Assembly: GCA_900143615.1 (NCBI GenBank)
Contig: FREU01000002.1
Coordinates: forward strand, 1 to 64,000
Source: Rhodobacteraceae bacterium Alg231-30
Lineage (GTDB): Bacteria; Pseudomonadota; Alphaproteobacteria; Rhodobacterales; Rhodobacteraceae
DNA length: 64,000 nt
Reading direction: 5' to 3'
Made by a program: the position numbers and the translations under genes. Below, piece by piece: positions 39,858 through 48,805 of the stretch (position 1 is the stretch's first letter; every line of letters starts with the position of its first letter). The notes beneath the pieces were generated by a model. It worked only from the letters and a program-made list of their open reading frames with translations. It made no database searches and was not told where the DNA came from.

Positions 39858-40717
39858 GCGACGTTGCATCCAACACGCCCCTAGCGAACCAGGACGGTGA
39901 AGATACTGTTTGGGTTCAGGAGTTGTCGCTAATCGACTCGGTTCCTCGTTCGATCGCGATGATCTTCGTTTTTGTTGTATTTGTCGGTACATGGCAATTG
40001 GTGACAGCCCTTGAGATGGTTTCGCCGATCATTTTACCAACTCCGTGGGAAACCCTAATGGACATGCTGTTTGTCGGTAAAAACCTACTGACTGGCGGCT
40101 ATATGCTGGGAGCGCTTTGGATCACGATTCAAGAAGTGATCTTGGGTTTTGCACTGGCCATAGCGATCGGCTTTTCGCTGGGTATTTTGGTTGGCGAAAC
40201 CGCCTTTGGCGAAAAGGCCGTGATGCCTTATTTGGTGGCCATCGACACAATGCCAAAGGTGGCTTTTGCGCCGTTGTTTGTGGCTTGGCTTGGTTTTGGG
40301 ATTGAATCCAAGGTGGCTTTGGCGGCCTTTATTGCAACCTTTCCAATCGTGGTTGGCACAGCGGCCGGACTTCATTCTGCGGATGAAAACGCCCGTATGT
40401 TGTTTAAGACGATGGGCGCAACGCGGTTGCAAACCCTGTTCAAAATGAAGCTGCCATCGGGTCTGCCACAGATCTTTACCGGGCTGAAAATCGGTGCGGT
40501 TGGGGTGATGGCTGGCGCGATCACCGGGGAATTCCTTGGCGGCGGCAAAGGCTTTGGTGAGTTGATCCGGGTGGCGGCATCTCAGCTGAACACACCGCGG
40601 GTGTTTTCGCTGATCTTGTACCTCAGCCTTGTTGGTTTGGTGGTCTATCTGCTGGTGATGTATGCGCAACGCAAAATTGTGTTCTGGCATGAAGAGCGGG
40701 TTGGTGCGCATGACTAA
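39854..40717 (+). CDS. ABC transporter permease (SsuC/TauC-like)
   Basis: 287 residues, six predicted membrane helices with the EAA loop ADENARMLFKTMGATRLQTL. GTG start overlaps the ATPase stop (GTGA) and lies behind AAGGAGAAG. The stop overlaps the Ldh gene start by 8 bases. Completes the importer. Confidence 0.92.
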   Translation: MSDVASNTPLANQDGEDTVWVQELSLIDSVPRSIAMIFVFVVFVGTWQLVTALEMVSPIILPTPWETLMDMLFVGKNLLTGGYMLGALWITIQEVILGFALAIAIGFSLGILVGETAFGEKAVMPYLVAIDTMPKVAFAPLFVAWLGFGIESKVALAAFIATFPIVVGTAAGLHSADENARMLFKTMGATRLQTLFKMKLPSGLPQIFTGLKIGAVGVMAGAITGEFLGGGKGFGELIRVAASQLNTPRVFSLILYLSLVGLVVYLLVMYAQRKIVFWHEERVGAHD

Positions 40718-41771
40718 CAACACGACCAAAGATGTGATTCCCACCGATTCCTTGCGTGATTTTGTAGCCAATGCTTTGGCCGCGCAGGGGGTGCGATCAA
40801 CCGACGCGCAAAAGGTTGCGGGCTTGATGGTCGAGGCCGATATCTATGGCTACGGCACCCATGGTGTGTTTCGCTTGCGCCAGTATCTGGCGCGGCTCAA
40901 AGGGGGCGGGTGCAATCCCACCCCCAATCTGTCTGTCGCGCATGAGACTGTGGCAACTGCGGTGATTGATGGCGACAACGGGCTGGGCCATCTGGCCATG
41001 GCCGCGGCGCGCGATCTGGCGATTGAAAAGGCCAGCCAAGCCGGAATTGGCTGGGTTGGCGTGCGCGCAGGCAATCACGCCGGACCGCTGGCGCTTTATG
41101 TGCGCCCTCAGACCGAGGCGGGGATGCTGGGCATGGCCGCCGCTGTGGGCAGCGCCAATCACGTACCACCTTATGGTGGATCAGACCTGTTGATTGGAAC
41201 CAATCCCATTGCCTTTTCAGCGCCTGCTGACGGGCAGGATCCATTTGTGTTTGACATGGCGACCACGATAGCTGCGATGGGTAAGATCAAAACCTTGATC
41301 CAACAAGGTGAACCCATGCCCGAAGGCTGGATGGTCGGCAAAGATGGCAAGCCGCTTACCGATCCCAACCGCAAATCCGAAGGGTTTTTGCTACCGATTG
41401 GCGGGCCCAAAGGCTTTGGCCTCTCTGTCGCCATCGGTCTTTTGGCAGGTGTGCTAAATGGCGCGGCCTTTGGATCGGATGTGGTTGATTTCACATCAGA
41501 CACGACCTCAAAAACCAACACCGGTCAGTTCGTCATGGCCCTGAACCCTCGGGCCTTTGGGTTGGAGGATGATTTTGGCAAGGAGGCAGCGCGTATCTTT
41601 GCGGAAATGCGAGCTTCTGCACCATTGCCTGGGCATGCTCCGGTTCGCTTGCCAGGCGATGGGAAAACCGCTGCTGCGGCCGCGATCCGCGACACAGGTA
41701 TTGTGTTAAAACCAGCCCTACGTCGCGATCTTGATGTGCTGGCGGAAGAATACGGTTTTGCCAAGCTATAA
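40710..41771 (+). CDS. Ldh family (malate/L-lactate dehydrogenase-like) oxidoreductase
   Basis: 353 residues. Type 2 malate/lactate dehydrogenase family, a non-Rossmann NAD(P) fold. Catalytic His in YGTHGVFRLRQY, cofactor region GVRAGNHAGPL, IGTNPIAFSAP and PKGFGLSVAIGLL. Relatives act on malate, lactate, ureidoglycolate, sulfolactate and delta1-piperideine-2-carboxylate; the substrate here is presumably the ABC-imported compound or a product. ATG at 40710 overlaps the permease stop. Confidence 0.9.
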   Translation: MTNNTTKDVIPTDSLRDFVANALAAQGVRSTDAQKVAGLMVEADIYGYGTHGVFRLRQYLARLKGGGCNPTPNLSVAHETVATAVIDGDNGLGHLAMAAARDLAIEKASQAGIGWVGVRAGNHAGPLALYVRPQTEAGMLGMAAAVGSANHVPPYGGSDLLIGTNPIAFSAPADGQDPFVFDMATTIAAMGKIKTLIQQGEPMPEGWMVGKDGKPLTDPNRKSEGFLLPIGGPKGFGLSVAIGLLAGVLNGAAFGSDVVDFTSDTTSKTNTGQFVMALNPRAFGLEDDFGKEAARIFAEMRASAPLPGHAPVRLPGDGKTAAAAAIRDTGIVLKPALRRDLDVLAEEYGFAKL

Positions 41772-41775
41772 GAAA

Positions 41776-41798
41776 AGAGGCCGGGTCAACCGGCCTCT
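41776..41798. terminator. bidirectional terminator between Ldh and HbpS-like genes
   Basis: Stem AGAGGCCGG/CCGGCCTCT, 5-base loop, A-run on the left and pyrimidine-rich right side, between convergent genes. Confidence 0.7.
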
Positions 41799-41827
41799 CT
41801 TCAACAAAACTCGGGCGTGAGAAGATC

Positions 41828-42253
41828 CTAACCTCCGTCCGCCACAAACCCTGCCTTTTCGATACCTGCGATAGCGCAGGTTTCATCATTGTCAGAGCTG
41901 TCCCCCGTGACACCAACAGCCCCCAAAATAACGCCGTCTTGTTTGATCAAAACGCCGCCAGCCACCGGAACAAGCGAGCCGTCAGATAGGGCATTCATGG
42001 CTTGAATAAAGAAGGGTTCGACCTTGGCGCGCTCAAACAGCGCTCGCGATCCCAGCCCCATGGAAATCGCGCCGCGCGCTTTGCCTTGGGCGATTTCAGG
42101 GCGCAAGTTGCTGGTGCCATCTTCACGCGCGAGGGCCATAAGATGGCCGCCACTGTCCAAGACAGCCACGGTCAAAGGTTTGAGATTATTAACGTTTCGC
42201 CACGTCAGACAGCTACCAATGATGTCTTGGGCCTGTTGTAAAGTCAGGGTCAT
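41828..42253 (-). CDS. HbpS/GlcG family protein
   Basis: 141 residues, the heme-degrading/GlcG domain (formerly DUF336): LTVAVLDSGGHLMALAREDG, KARGAISMGLGSRAL, VPVAGGVLIKQDGVILGAVGVTG. Members bind heme or metals or are accessory to hydroxyacid oxidases; function usually unproven. Last gene, 47 bp after the CoA-transferase stop, of the leftward operon that starts at the class V aminotransferase. Confidence 0.88.
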   Translation of the reverse strand: MTLTLQQAQDIIGSCLTWRNVNNLKPLTVAVLDSGGHLMALAREDGTSNLRPEIAQGKARGAISMGLGSRALFERAKVEPFFIQAMNALSDGSLVPVAGGVLIKQDGVILGAVGVTGDSSDNDETCAIAGIEKAGFVADGG

Positions 42254-42300
42254 TTCACGTTTCTTTCTTTTTGGGTTTTTGTGAAGGTGCAGTTAAAGGC

Positions 42301-43506
42301 TCAGCCAGCAATCACAGCCTTAGACTGTATGAGCGCGTCGATTTCCGCGCGGCTGTAGCCAACTTCGCCGAGCACCTCGCGGCTATGTTGGCCCAATCGC
42401 GGCGCAGCGCGGTCAACACGGGTGGGGGTGCGGCTGTATTTCACCGGATGACCCAGTGTTTTGACAGGCCCGGCAGTGGGGTGATCAATTTCGACAATCA
42501 TGTCGCGTGCCAAAGCCTGCGGGTCTTTGTGCATTTGCAAAATGTCGTTGACTGGTCCGGCGGGCAGGCGAGCCGCCTCCATTTTTGAGAGCCAGTTTTC
42601 GGTTGTGTCTTGGATCAGATAGCCATTCAGAATCTCGACCAAATCCGACAAGTTTGTTGCTCGTTGATGGTTGCTGGAAAACCGTGGATCATTGTTCAGA
42701 TCGGGCGCGTTGATCACCTCAAGCAGACGCAGCCAATTGCTTTGGTTTGCGGCTCCAATGTTGATCCAGCCATCGCCGGTCTGAAAGGATTGATACGGCG
42801 CATTGAGCGGATGAGCTGAGCCTATTGGCACAGGCTTTTCGCCGGTCGCAAAGGCAATGGCCGACTGCCAGTATGTCTGTACAATTGCGGCTTCGAATAA
42901 AGAGGTGTCTACCTTTTGGCCCACCCCAGTTTGCAACATATTTGCATAGGCCGCAGAGATTCCCATCGCGGCTAGGATGCCGGAATTGATGTCTGAGATC
43001 GGTGCTGCGACTTTGACCGGGGGACGATCTGGCCCTTCGCCGGTGATCGACATCAAGCCGGACATGCCTTGGGCGATCAAATCAAACCCGCCGCGATCCG
43101 CATAGGGTCCGGTGCGCCCAAAACCAGAGATTTCGCAATAGATAAGGCGAGGATTGGTCTTGGACAGCTCTTCATAAGACAGCCCGAGCTTTTCCATCGT
43201 GCCTTTGCGGTAGTTTTCAATCACCACATCAGCTTCGGCCAGCATTTTGCGCAGAACAGCGATTGCGTTTGGATCTTTGAGGTTCAGCGCGATGCCGCGT
43301 TTGTTGCGGTTCATCATCATAAAGGCTGCGGCTTCGCCGTTGATTTCAGGCGGCACAAAACGACGGCTATCATCGCCTATCGGCTTTTCGACCTTAATTA
43401 CATCCGCGCCCATATCTGCCAGCATCAGACCACAGACCGGCCCCGCCATAATATGCGCCAACTCAATGACACGCATGTCGTTCAGAGGACCGCCAGATTG
43501 GGTCAC
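42301..43506 (-). CDS. CaiB/BaiF (family III) CoA transferase
   Basis: 401 residues. Family III CoA transferase fold: VIELAHIMAGPVCGLMLADMG at the N-terminus, KRGIALNLKDPN, the catalytic-Asp region DRGGFDLIAQGMSGLM, and C-terminal HTR-like GQHSREVLGE. Transfers CoA between acids such as succinyl-CoA and a target carboxylate. GTG at 43506 overlaps the hydratase TGA (GTGA) and follows GGAAAGGAAA; a GTG at 43518 is also in frame. Works next to the hydratase. Confidence 0.92.
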   Translation of the reverse strand: MTQSGGPLNDMRVIELAHIMAGPVCGLMLADMGADVIKVEKPIGDDSRRFVPPEINGEAAAFMMMNRNKRGIALNLKDPNAIAVLRKMLAEADVVIENYRKGTMEKLGLSYEELSKTNPRLIYCEISGFGRTGPYADRGGFDLIAQGMSGLMSITGEGPDRPPVKVAAPISDINSGILAAMGISAAYANMLQTGVGQKVDTSLFEAAIVQTYWQSAIAFATGEKPVPIGSAHPLNAPYQSFQTGDGWINIGAANQSNWLRLLEVINAPDLNNDPRFSSNHQRATNLSDLVEILNGYLIQDTTENWLSKMEAARLPAGPVNDILQMHKDPQALARDMIVEIDHPTAGPVKTLGHPVKYSRTPTRVDRAAPRLGQHSREVLGEVGYSRAEIDALIQSKAVIAG

Positions 43507-44288
43507 TTTCCTTTCCACACCGGTTTCTCTTTGGCAAGAAAGGCCTCCATTCCGGTTTTGAAATCTTCACTCATGTAACAGGAGGTGATCAGGTCGCTGT
43601 CATCCACTTGAGTGGCAGTGCGGGTGCGCCGCATCGCCTCTTTTGTTGCGCGCAAGGTCAGCGGAGCCATGGCGCCGATCTGTTCTGCAAGCTGACCGAC
43701 GCGGGTCAAAAGCGTGTCTTCATCTTCCAAAACCTCGCTTACCAGACCGATACGCTGTGCTTCTTCAGCTTCGATCAAGCGGGCGGTGAAAATCATCTCG
43801 CGCACCCGTCCTGTGCCGATTAGGTCTGACAGCAGGGCCAGGCTGCCAGCGGCCAGACAATTGCCCAGCGTGCGCGCGATCGGAAAGCCAAACTTGAGCC
43901 GCGCTGACGCGATGCGGATGTCACAGGCTGCTGCGATAGCTGCACCACCGCCGGTACAGGCTCCGTGGATTGCGGCTATGGTCGGAACAGGGCAGCGTTC
44001 AACCGCTGTAAGAACGGCGGCTAGGTCTGCCTCATACTCCAAGGCGTCTTGTGCGGTTTCAAAGGCGCGAAACTGGGTCATGTCGGTACCCGCAGCAAAG
44101 GCCTTGCCTCCCGAGCCTTGGATGACGACCGCGCGAACGGCGCCATCCACAGGCATGTCCCGGCAGATTGCCGCAAGGCGATCATACATGCCAAAGGTCA
44201 AGGCATTGCGCGCCTGGGGGCGGTTGAAAGTGATCCACAGGATGCCTTCACGCAGTTCATCCAGGATTTCAGGTTCAGTTGTTGTCAT
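43503..44288 (-). CDS. enoyl-CoA hydratase/isomerase family protein
   Basis: 261 residues. Crotonase fold with oxyanion segments GGKAFAAGTDMTQF and IHGACTGGGAAIAAACDIRIA, and ITFNRPQARNAL near the N-terminus. The second catalytic-Glu position of classical hydratases is not obvious, so the exact reaction (hydration, isomerisation, C-C cleavage) is open. ATG at 44288 overlaps the DctM stop (ATGA). Confidence 0.9.
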   Translation of the reverse strand: MTTTEPEILDELREGILWITFNRPQARNALTFGMYDRLAAICRDMPVDGAVRAVVIQGSGGKAFAAGTDMTQFRAFETAQDALEYEADLAAVLTAVERCPVPTIAAIHGACTGGGAAIAAACDIRIASARLKFGFPIARTLGNCLAAGSLALLSDLIGTGRVREMIFTARLIEAEEAQRIGLVSEVLEDEDTLLTRVGQLAEQIGAMAPLTLRATKEAMRRTRTATQVDDSDLITSCYMSEDFKTGMEAFLAKEKPVWKGK

Positions 44289-45565
44289 CTGTAAAAATAC
44301 TCCACGAGGAACATCGGGACGGCTGGCACATAGGTGCACAGCATCAGGACCGCCAATAGCACACCGACAAACCAGACGTTGACCTTTGATACCTCCCAGA
44401 TGTTGGCACGCGCCACGGAGCAGGCTGTGATCAGCACGGAAGCTACGGGGGGTGTTTGTTGGCCAATTGCAAGGTTCAGTGTCACCACCAGACCAAAGTG
44501 AACCGGATCAATACCGGCAGCTGTGATCAACGGAATGACAATCGGGATTACCAGAATGATGGCGGCCGCAGAGTGTAGGAAGAATCCCACGATAAGAAAG
44601 AAAACGTTTAATATCAGCAGGATTGCCCATTGCTGTGTCGTGACCGAAAGAATGCTTTCTGCCAATTGCTGTGGGATCTGTGCGCGGGTCAAAAAGCCGC
44701 CCATCAGCACGGATGCCGCCACAAGCAGCATCACAACCGCTGTTTGAATGCCCCCATCCAACATCGCCCGACGCAGATGGGTCAGGTCAAGATTGCGATA
44801 GAAGGCAGAAACAACAAGCGACGCCAGAACCGCAAGGCCAGCGGCCTCGGTTGCCGTAACAAAGCCGCCAAAGATGCCGCCCAAGATAATTACCGGCAAA
44901 ACAAAAGCTGGAAGCGCGTCGATAAATGTCTCACGTAGGCGCGCTAGGGCAAAGGCCTCTTCGGTGGGGAAATTATAACGTTTGGCAAACAGATATGCGA
45001 CGGTCATCAACCCGCCTGCCCCCAGTAATCCCGGTACAACGCCAGCTACAAACAACTGCTCCACAGATGTATTGGCCGATGCCGCATAAAGGATCATTGG
45101 AATAGAGGGCGGGATGATAATCGCGAGGGAGGCGGAGGAGGATGTTACCGCTGCGCTGAATTCCTTGCTATAGCCGCGTTTCTTCATCTGGGGGATCAGG
45201 ATCGAGCCCATGGCCGCCACGTCCGCGACGGCAGAGCCTGAAATCTCGGCAAAGAACAGTGAAACGCCAATGTTCACCATGGCAAGACCGCCGCGGATGA
45301 ACCCGATGATCGCGGCGACAAAATTAATCAGCCGGTCGGTGATGCCGCCCGCATTCATGATCGCTCCGGCGAGGACAAACATCGGGATAGCGATCAGGGA
45401 AAATTTGGTCGATCCTCCGTACATATCCAGCGCAATCGTTACCAGACTATCGGCGCCTTCGGTCACCAAAAGCCCCAAGACACCGCACATTGCCAAGGCA
45501 ACAGCGATGGGAACATTGATGCAGATCATCACCAGAAGTGCTGCAAAAATAACGGCGATCAACAT
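44285..45565 (-). CDS. dctM: TRAP transporter large permease DctM
   Basis: 426 residues, about 12 membrane helices. Family motifs: GSTKFSLIAIPMFVLAGAIM, FFAEISGSAVADVAAMGSIL, SLAIIIPPSIPMILYA and LNLAIGQQTPPVASVL. Forms the sodium-coupled channel with DctQ for a dicarboxylate or other organic acid. Overlaps both neighbours by a few bases. Confidence 0.95.
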   Translation of the reverse strand: MLIAVIFAALLVMICINVPIAVALAMCGVLGLLVTEGADSLVTIALDMYGGSTKFSLIAIPMFVLAGAIMNAGGITDRLINFVAAIIGFIRGGLAMVNIGVSLFFAEISGSAVADVAAMGSILIPQMKKRGYSKEFSAAVTSSSASLAIIIPPSIPMILYAASANTSVEQLFVAGVVPGLLGAGGLMTVAYLFAKRYNFPTEEAFALARLRETFIDALPAFVLPVIILGGIFGGFVTATEAAGLAVLASLVVSAFYRNLDLTHLRRAMLDGGIQTAVVMLLVAASVLMGGFLTRAQIPQQLAESILSVTTQQWAILLILNVFFLIVGFFLHSAAAIILVIPIVIPLITAAGIDPVHFGLVVTLNLAIGQQTPPVASVLITACSVARANIWEVSKVNVWFVGVLLAVLMLCTYVPAVPMFLVEYFYR

Positions 45566-46131
45566 CAGACGCGGTCCTTATTCTTTTCGAGCTCGGTTTC
45601 GACTTCTTCCTCGATATCAGCATGTTCCAGAGAGATGCCCGCAGCGGTCATCTTAAGGTACGCCGGCAAGCTCAACACTTGGCAGATCATGAACAGGATC
45701 GCGCCGATGGGAATGATCGACTGGGTCAACTGCACCGGCACCCAAGTCAGCGAGATCAATGTATCCCCTGCAAGCACTTCGAGAACTTGCAAGCCCGCGC
45801 GCGCCATCAAAAAGAAAAACAGCAAAACGATGATTTCACCGCCGAGCAGCGCCAGAATGCGCAGCTTGCGCGGAATACGCAAAAGCATCGTGTCAAAGCC
45901 GATGTGGCGACGATGCAGCGCAGCAAGGGCAGATCCGTAATAGGTGATCCAAGCCAGCAAGATCGCGGCAATTTCGTCATACCATGAGAAACTTTGCCCG
46001 ATCAGACGGGCCATGACGGCCAGAGTCACAATCAGCGTCAAAACGATCATCAGGCTGATCGTGATCCATTCAAGAACCCGGCTGAACATCCGATTGATGC
46101 GCGACAGCGTGGGAAAGTCAGCATTTTCCAT
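45565..46131 (-). CDS. dctQ: TRAP transporter small permease DctQ
   Basis: 188 residues, four membrane helices: ISLMIVLTLIVTLAVMARLI, DEIAAILLAWITYYGSALAA, ALLGGEIIVLLFFFLMARAG, IIPIGAILFMICQVLSLPAY. RRHIGFDTM is the usual DctQ hallmark after helix 2. C-terminal acidic tail. Its last base overlaps the dctM start. Confidence 0.93.
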   Translation of the reverse strand: MENADFPTLSRINRMFSRVLEWITISLMIVLTLIVTLAVMARLIGQSFSWYDEIAAILLAWITYYGSALAALHRRHIGFDTMLLRIPRKLRILALLGGEIIVLLFFFLMARAGLQVLEVLAGDTLISLTWVPVQLTQSIIPIGAILFMICQVLSLPAYLKMTAAGISLEHADIEEEVETELEKNKDRV

Positions 46132-46220
46132 AGAGCTAGTGGCCTGTTGGAGATCAAAGGTCAGACGTGTTGAGAATTCCCTGTGGGATGGCTCGCACGC
46201 TGACCCTAGAAATTGTCAGA

Positions 46221-46240
46221 TGGCAGGGATGAGCCTGCCA
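46221..46240 (-). promoter_or_regulatory. hairpin between TRAP binding protein and small permease
   Basis: Stem TGGCAGG/CCTGCCA with 6-base loop in the 134-bp gap after dctP. No T-run in the minus direction. Probably uncouples binding-protein level from permease level, as in the other two binding-protein/permease junctions in this window. Confidence 0.5.
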
Positions 46241-46265
46241 CCCGATTAGGATGTGTGTGTCGGGA

Positions 46266-47243
46266 TCAGTTGGTATTTCCCAGACCAAGAACCGTGTCGA
46301 TCATGTCCTGACCGCCTTCGACCTCTTCAGCAAATTGCTTGTAGATTGGCGCAGAGGCTTCGATGAACGCGGCTTTGTCGGCAGTGTTCACGGCAACACC
46401 AGCATCCTCGATGACCTTCAGAAGGCTTGCTTCCAGTTCCGCCGCCTTTTCATAGGTGAAATCCTGTGTTTTGTTGGCGCACTCGGTCAGACCTGCCTGA
46501 AGCTCAGGGCTAAGAGCGTCAAATTTCTTTTTGGACATCAGGATATAGGCCGGCGTGTAGACATGTCCGGTGACCGACAGGTATTTCTGGACTTCCTGGA
46601 ACTTGGCCGATGCGATTTGCGCATAGGGATTTTCCTGTCCGTCCATCACACCGGTTTGCAGTGCGGTGAACACGTCGGAAAAGGCCATGGGTGTCGGGTT
46701 CGCGCCGTATTCGCGGAACATTTTCAGACGCCAGACGCCATTTGGCGTGCGCAGTTTGATCCCAGCCAAATCCGACGGCACAGTGATCGGACGCACATTG
46801 TTGGTGATGTTACGGAAGCCGTTTTCGGCGAGGCCAACAATATGATACCCGTTGTCATTGGCCGCTGATTGGAACGTGTCCATCATTTCGCCCTGCACGC
46901 GGCGCATGTGGTCGCGATCAGTGATGATATAGGGCATTTCAAAGATGCCAAACGTATCGTCAACCGACGACATCACCGAAGAAGGTAAAGAGAAATCAAC
47001 CTGACCAAGTTTTAGTTTTTGTAGCAGTTCTTGGTCTTTACCCAGCTGAGATGATCCAAAGGTCTGCACCAAGACTTCGCCTGCCAGCGCCGCGTTGGTA
47101 CACTCCGCAAAATTTTCAGCCGTCGCCTCAAACAAGGACCCAGGGGCGCCGACATGTCCAAACTTCAGTGTCATTTCAGCTGCAGCACCTGATGCGATGC
47201 TCATAGCAGCCGTGGTCGCTAATGCTTTGAAAAGTACCTTCAC
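46266..47243 (-). CDS. dctP: TRAP transporter periplasmic binding protein DctP
   Basis: 325 residues. GTG at 47243 follows GGGAGGAG and starts a signal peptide (KVLFKALATTAAMSIASGAAA); the longer frame to 47270 lacks a site. DctP fold: TLKFGHVGAPGSLFEATAENF at the mature N-terminus (21 residues including the first T; core is KFGHVGAPGSLFEATAENF), GIKLRTPNG with the carboxylate-binding Arg, and TGVMDGQENPYAQI. Binds an organic acid in the periplasm. Confidence 0.94.
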   Translation of the reverse strand: MKVLFKALATTAAMSIASGAAAEMTLKFGHVGAPGSLFEATAENFAECTNAALAGEVLVQTFGSSQLGKDQELLQKLKLGQVDFSLPSSVMSSVDDTFGIFEMPYIITDRDHMRRVQGEMMDTFQSAANDNGYHIVGLAENGFRNITNNVRPITVPSDLAGIKLRTPNGVWRLKMFREYGANPTPMAFSDVFTALQTGVMDGQENPYAQIASAKFQEVQKYLSVTGHVYTPAYILMSKKKFDALSPELQAGLTECANKTQDFTYEKAAELEASLLKVIEDAGVAVNTADKAAFIEASAPIYKQFAEEVEGGQDMIDTVLGLGNTN

Positions 47244-47303
47244 GATTTTCTCCTCCCAGAGTTTTGCCAAAGTTTTGGCAGAAATCGACGGCGCAGTCTG
47301 GCT

Positions 47304-48461
47304 TTAGCTCAGCATCCGCATCGCCGCTTGTACCCCACCCTCCTCGTGGGGGATGTTGGCCGCCTTCAAGCCCATTTCGACACCGGACAAGGTCGCGATC
47401 AGCATAAGATCGTTAAAATCTCCAAGGTGGCCGATGCGGAACACCTTGTCCGCAACCTTGGACAGTCCGTTGCCCAGCGAAATGTCATAGGTCTCAAGTG
47501 TGGAGGCGCGGAATGCATCGGCACTGTGGCCCTCCGGCATAACAACCGCTGTCAGAACGCCACTTTCCTGCCCCTGTGTGGCGCAAAGTGTCTCAAGCCC
47601 CCAGGTTTTCACTGCGGTGCGCGCCGCAGCTCCATGACGCGCATGTCGCGCAAAGACGGCATCCAGACCTTCTTCATGCAGCATATCAATAGCTTCGTTC
47701 AGCCCGTAAAGCAGGTTGGTTGCGGGCGTATAAGGGAAATAGCCGGTCTTGTTAGGCCCAACCATGTCGGCCCAATCCCAGTAAGATCGTTGCAGTGTTG
47801 CAGCTTCATTGGCCGCCAATGCCTTGGCGCTAACGGCATTGAACGACAGGCCGGGTGGCAACATGAGACCCTTTTGTGAGCCGGATACCGTGACGTCGAC
47901 ACCCCATTCATCATGCTGATAGTCCAGAGACGCGAGACCCGAGATCGTGTCCACCATGAACAACGCCGGATGGCCTGCTTTGTCGATGGCTTTTCGCACC
48001 GCAGAAATCGGTGACACCGACCCGGTGGAGGTTTCGTTGTGCACCACGCAAACCGCTTTTATCTCGTGGTTTTTATCTTCGGCCAGATAGGATTCGATCA
48101 AGTCGGGATCAGCACCGCCGCGCCAATCTCCTTCAATGAACTCGGCTTTGAGCCCCAGTTTCTCGGCCAGCTTTTTCCACAGCGTCGCAAAGTGTCCTGT
48201 CTCAAACATCAACACCCGGTCGCCCGGCGACAGCGTGTTGACCAGCGCGGCTTCCCATGCGCCGGTGCCCGACGCGGGATAGATAAAGACGTTCTGTTCA
48301 GTCTTAAAGATCGACTTAAGTCCATTCAGGGCGCGTAAGCCGATTTTTCCAAAATCCGGGCCGCGGTGATCAACTGTTTGCTGCCCAATGGCGCTTAGAA
48401 TTCTGTCAGGAACCGCGCTTGGCCCCGGGATCTGAAGGAAATGACGGCCGGCTTTTCTCAT
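47304..48461 (-). CDS. class V aminotransferase (serine/aspartate-glyoxylate type)
   Basis: 385 residues. Class V PLP enzyme: HFLQIPGPSAVPDRIL at the N-terminus, YPASGTGAWEAAL, FMVDTISGLASLDY (cofactor Asp), PLP lysine in VSGSQKGLMLPPG, and RIGHLGDFNDLML. Resembles serine-glyoxylate and aspartate-glyoxylate (BhcA-like) aminotransferases. Start uncertain: ATG at 48461 chosen for family length; a GTG at 48476 and an open frame to 48518 are alternatives. First gene of the leftward TRAP/CoA operon, 60 bp before dctP. Confidence 0.85.
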   Translation of the reverse strand: MRKAGRHFLQIPGPSAVPDRILSAIGQQTVDHRGPDFGKIGLRALNGLKSIFKTEQNVFIYPASGTGAWEAALVNTLSPGDRVLMFETGHFATLWKKLAEKLGLKAEFIEGDWRGGADPDLIESYLAEDKNHEIKAVCVVHNETSTGSVSPISAVRKAIDKAGHPALFMVDTISGLASLDYQHDEWGVDVTVSGSQKGLMLPPGLSFNAVSAKALAANEAATLQRSYWDWADMVGPNKTGYFPYTPATNLLYGLNEAIDMLHEEGLDAVFARHARHGAAARTAVKTWGLETLCATQGQESGVLTAVVMPEGHSADAFRASTLETYDISLGNGLSKVADKVFRIGHLGDFNDLMLIATLSGVEMGLKAANIPHEEGGVQAAMRMLS

Positions 48462-48540
48462 GTCGTTGAGTCTCACATTCTGATTTTCCCGCACGCGTAA
48501 GGATTGAAGGCGCGGCAATGGGTTCCTTTAATTATTGAGT

Positions 48541-48566
48541 ACTTAATTTTGAATTCATTATTAAGT
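48541..48566. promoter_or_regulatory. candidate GntR operator, palindrome type A, site 2
   Basis: ACTTAAT (48541-48547) and ATTAAGT (48560-48566) arms around GAATTC; core TAATTTTGAATTCATTATTA (48544-48563) matches the site at 31618-31637 in 17 of 20 bases. It is ~80 bp upstream of the aminotransferase start. Confidence 0.6.
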
Positions 48567-48696
48567 CAACGAATTTGTTCGCGGTCCCCGAAATGGATTC
48601 GGTGTCCAAAAAGTGGTGACTTGGCTGCAAATTTTAAGGTTGTGGCTGTTTTGCGGATTGTTCGGCGTTCAGTTGCGGGCTCGTCGCCGTGAACCG

Positions 48697-48805
48697 GTGG
48701 ATGAGCTCCGCGTCGTTTGGGACGTCAGTATCCAGTGTGCCTGTGGCGTGTTGCAGGCACATCGCTCGCCCCATAGGGCCGCTCTTTCACAGAGCCGTCG
48801 GCAAG
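48697..48805 (+). pseudogene. IS3-family transposase N-terminal-like remnant
   Basis: Plus-strand frame reads VDELRVVWDVSIQCACGVLQ then AHRSPHRAAL, resembling the VS.RRAC.VL..HRS start of IS3-family OrfB. It is short and degenerate. Like the remnant at 28650, it points toward its tRNA-Arg copy. Confidence 0.5.
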
